From an uncultured Eggerthellaceae bacterium (GTDB taxonomy: Bacteria; Actinomycetota; Coriobacteriia; Coriobacteriales; Eggerthellaceae), in NCBI GenBank assembly GCA_934630905.1, contig CAKTXN010000039.1, positions 1 to 16,410 of the forward strand: DNA of 16,410 nucleotides. Reading direction: 5' to 3'. A program made the position numbers and the translations under genes. Shown here piece after piece: positions 14,501 to 16,410 of this stretch (positions are counted from its first letter, which is position 1; every line of letters starts with the position of its first letter). The notes under the pieces are model-generated. The model was not told the DNA's origin. It did not search any database and worked only from the letters and a program-made list of their open reading frames with translations.

Positions 14501-16410
14501 GTATCGGTAAGAACGCTGTTCGCGAAAGCAAAATTACCACCTTCGGCGCAGTTAACGGTCGTCAGGCTTTTATTGCCTGCAAGGGCGGATGCCTCAAGAG
14601 TCTCAAGGCTTGCGGGAAGATTGATGGTGGTAAGCTTATCGCAGCTAGTCGCAACAAGCGAACGCCCAGTAATCGCCTTCACCCCTTCGGAAACAGTGAA
14701 CATCTCCAGATTCGGACTGTGATCGACGATGGAAGCGTCATTAATGCTACCGACGACTATTTCCTTCAAATTGGGGCAGAAACTAAAAACTTGATGCCCC
14801 ACGGTAGCAACGCCCGTAGGAATAACAGCCTTCGTGATTCCCGTGCCAACAAAAGCTCCTGCCCCGAGATCGGTAACCCCCTGAGGAATCGTCAAGACGC
14901 CGGTCAAATTCGAGCAATCTTGGAATGCGCCACCGCCGATTGCCTTCAGGGTGCTAGGGAGAACAACCGATTTGATATCCGAACGGCCCTGGAATACATT
15001 CGCTCCAACGGAAACAACACCCTCGGGAATGTCAAGAACGCCGTCGGCGTCAACAATGGAAGCGCCTGCAAGAACCTTGAGAAGCTCAGTTCCAGATTCG
15101 GTAGTTTTGGCAATAACGCCATTATTCAGCGAATACGCACATCCAGGCGCAAACGTGATATCGGTCACCGATTCGCCAATCAAATCCACATTGAGCTCAG
15201 CGAGCGTTGACGGGAACTTCATGGTGGTCAAGTTGGCCAATCCGCCCAATCCACCACCAAGAACGCTCGTCACCCCTTCCGCGAAAGAGATCGAAACCAA
15301 GCTGGAGCAACCATCAAAAGCGTTGCTGTTCGAACCAAGGTCGCAAGGAAGGGTGATTTCGGTCAGCCCCGTGCAACCCTTGAACGCATTCACGCCAATC
15401 CGCGTGAGACCGGCGGGAAGAACGACGCTCGTCATGGCGGTAGCGCCCGATAGATTATTACCGATAGAGGTTACCGTCGAAGGAACCGTTACCTCCCCAA
15501 CGAGCTTCGATTTATCGAGGACGCTCAAAAGCGTTGCACCGTGATCGGAGAGCACGAAAGTGCCGTCCACAACGCTGATGCAGCAGCCTTCGGCGCATTC
15601 GTAATTAACAAGGTTTTTGCAACCAGCAAACGCCCCCGCACCCGAAGCGGCCAGCGTTGACGGAAGAGAAATAGAGGTTGCCGCATTCAGGCCGTAGAGC
15701 AGGTAGTTGCCAAGGTAGGTTATTCCCTCGTCAATCACGATTGACGTGATTGTCTTTCCGTATTTCTTCGAATAAGGAGGCTGGGGGAAAATCTTTTTAT
15801 CCTGCGTCTTACCATCAGTGCCCTCAATCTTGCTGAGTTTCAAAACGCCGTTGGCATACACCGTCCAATTAGCGTTGTACGCTGTACCGCTTTCCACAAC
15901 AGTATCTTCGGGCGTGGGCGTTTCGGATTCCACTTTCACCGTGAACGTGTAGACCACCGCGTCGGCTGCGTCGTTTGCGGCGTCCAGGTCCGCGTAGCCG
16001 CTCTTCACGGTGATGGTCGCGCCGTCGGTCACCGGAACATCCGCCGTGCGCTTGTACAAGGTATCGCCCACAAACGTGCGCACCTGGTATTTCTTGTTTG
16101 CGGCAGTGGGCGTCACCTTCACGGATGCGGTGCCCTCGGGCACGGTCAGGGTGTAGCTGTGAGTGTCCCTGGCGAAGCTCTTGTCGAGCGTGCCGACAGA
16201 AAAGGCGACGGACTTGAGCGCCCGGTCCGTGTTGTTGGGGTTGCCCAAATCGTACATGGTGCACGTGTACATCACGCGGATCTCGTCGCCGGCGGCAAGC
16301 TTGCCGTTCGCCACCGAGTAGGAGGAGAAGCCCTCGTTGGTGAACCAGTCGTTCAGGGTGCCCATCCAGCCGGAGTAGCCCTTGCCCTCCGGGTCGTGGT
16401 CGTCGCCGTC
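11551..16410 (-). CDS. Large BspA-type leucine-rich-repeat surface protein with cohesin and dockerin modules, 5' end missing
   Basis: 1,619 codons are visible; the frame is open at the right edge, so the signal peptide and N-terminus are outside. The ATG at 16365 is internal. Residues below are counted from it. A DUF4430-like piece (GWMGTLNDWF ... LAAGDEIRVMYT) comes first. Then: a cadherin-like beta-sandwich (48-145, LKSVAFSVGTLDKSF); a long run of BspA-type leucine-rich repeats (about 205-880, units like GAFQGC..L..V.LP..V..IG); an Ig-like segment (890-985); a GLUG-type beta-helix (995-1340, repeated YVGGIIG); a cohesin-like domain (about 1388-1520, VRAGDTVTVDVSVS); and a dockerin with two calcium loops (GDANGNGRVNIVDA and NVNGDDAIDAVDA). 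It ends FVHYGAWA, with no LPXTG anchor. Likely secreted or surface-held, binding host or partner proteins; the exact role is unknown. Composition is mosaic. Confidence 0.9.
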   Translation of the reverse strand, partial: DGDDHDPEGKGYSGWMGTLNDWFTNEGFSSYSVANGKLAAGDEIRVMYTCTMYDLGNPNNTDRALKSVAFSVGTLDKSFARDTHSYTLTVPEGTASVKVTPTAANKKYQVRTFVGDTLYKRTADVPVTDGATITVKSGYADLDAANDAADAVVYTFTVKVESETPTPEDTVVESGTAYNANWTVYANGVLKLSKIEGTDGKTQDKKIFPQPPYSKKYGKTITSIVIDEGITYLGNYLLYGLNAATSISLPSTLAASGAGAFAGCKNLVNYECAEGCCISVVDGTFVLSDHGATLLSVLDKSKLVGEVTVPSTVTSIGNNLSGATAMTSVVLPAGLTRIGVNAFKGCTGLTEITLPCDLGSNSNAFDGCSSLVSISFAEGVTSVLGGGLGGLANLTTMKFPSTLAELNVDLIGESVTDITFAPGCAYSLNNGVIAKTTESGTELLKVLAGASIVDADGVLDIPEGVVSVGANVFQGRSDIKSVVLPSTLKAIGGGAFQDCSNLTGVLTIPQGVTDLGAGAFVGTGITKAVIPTGVATVGHQVFSFCPNLKEIVVGSINDASIVDHSPNLEMFTVSEGVKAITGRSLVATSCDKLTTINLPASLETLEASALAGNKSLTTVNCAEGGNFAFANSVLTDTSTNTVMYALPSLSGSLVIPEGTRAIGPEVFKDNASITSVSLPEGLVSIGRHAFQGCKGLAGELVIPSTVTSIGLEAFAACDGLSALNCLDPAVATEIVYGRDAFSSCTGLTKVHLPQGLSIYDALLSTCSAVTAIDLPASVKSLGQGVLNFARMTELRSVTMPGVTQLGSREFLDCPNLESVDMPSMVTISQGAFDSYASTKVDMKQLYLPKSLAAFGSSDFIYPTIIYYAGSQDDWNGIAFGNDVLSNIEKSGTVVVYNYKASDETAAITAQPKNISAFIGLASDETSFGIDVPEGCSAYYFWYNENGNCVKAGDEATFGITLPECGTFNYYCVAKVVSPDGTVRSAKSDNFALTVSDMDAIFEGSGTEEAPYLLKSAQDLSTLSFLVGNGVHCEGKVFAMANDIELPAGWTPIGVRTDMARNAFKGTFDGAGHLLTVPADEKPLFAEVNGATIKNLNIYGERISGFGLIDDWNGVGLDGVGVTIDNVTLKAGTSTLKSGLLGGVMSGNPFAAVSAGYVANISNCTVEEGVTIGYDGTQSMIGSFAGRFQGTIENCVSYGTVKGVDYVGGIIGTRDNAMGASSVKNCMFGGSVEATGEQAGGIVGGGYGDPSAPNGARPSITGCASSGRVSGNKYVGGIIGGDLYVVQTWGNVAGSISNNTFTGAVSGNEYVGAIIGYLTSLNVYDVVAGNLYSHGCGAAKGISYIKYIDTNCKTHETESGAIYVDSSTGTPGYPGFSEGAKNRTDDPMGADADKLCKMQTYFEVSTAIAADGAGAAPVAVRAGDTVTVDVSVSANDGVAALSGTLDFDPAVFELVSVSKGAGLSEGASFLPDKGAAEALFSFYGNEAAADAEGGIVVATATLRAIAAADAATIGVKDATAAIAGDSLDYAATVGGVAMLDVLADALLGDANGNGRVNIVDAQVVYDMATGAYGEGYAALALPAGWTRATLLWASNVNGDDAIDAVDAFAIQRFVHYGAWA

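Overview
The window reads as chromosomal DNA from a moderately GC-rich, anaerobic, gut- or mouth-type actinobacterium. My best guess is class Coriobacteriia (Eggerthellaceae-like). This rests on the metK-priA pair, a glutamyl-tRNA synthetase operon carrying a DUF1461 membrane protein, LicC-like and ATP-grasp enzymes, and a giant BspA-type surface protein with cohesin and dockerin modules. The organism call is inference; no rRNA or species marker is present.

Layout. (1) 1-3167, minus strand: a metK-priA operon, with priA cut by the left window edge. A compact leader folds like a SAM-I/SAM-IV-type riboswitch whose closing helix contains the metK Shine-Dalgarno. (2) 3168-3493: gene-free, with one copy of a 33-bp palindromic repeat (called R1 here). 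(3) 3494-4285, minus: a LicC-like nucleotidyltransferase, divergent from (4) a plus-strand cluster at 4442-8624: circularly permuted ATP-grasp enzyme, DUF1461 membrane protein, gltX and a PaaI-type thioesterase. Gaps there are 32, 9 and -1 bases. The 32-base gap is filled exactly by an R1 copy that also supplies the likely ribosome binding site of the next gene. (5) 8625-9514: about 890 bases without a credible gene but packed with inverted repeats: two R1 copies, an inverted pair of a 53-bp repeat (R2), a REP-like hairpin (R3), a long-range stem, a 122-bp inverted-repeat element (R4) and a terminator-like hairpin. (6) 9515-11424, minus: a complete class-C group II intron with its reverse transcriptase/maturase. 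(7) 11429-11534: two strong hairpins after the surface gene; the intron begins 4 bases beyond the first of them. (8) 11551-16410, minus: 1,619 codons of a surface protein whose N-terminus lies outside the window.

How the parts work together. S-adenosylmethionine synthesis (metK) is probably switched by its product, and the replication-restart helicase priA rides downstream. The nucleotidyltransferase and ATP-grasp enzyme share a divergent promoter region and may act in one undefined pathway. The gltX cluster joins housekeeping translation to a membrane protein and a thioesterase. The right half is accessory: a mosaic adhesin or scaffold-like protein, a mobile intron that used its 3' hairpin as a landing site, and a repeat-dense buffer. 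The least described signals are R1, used as an operon spacer, and the repeat cluster at 8625-9514.
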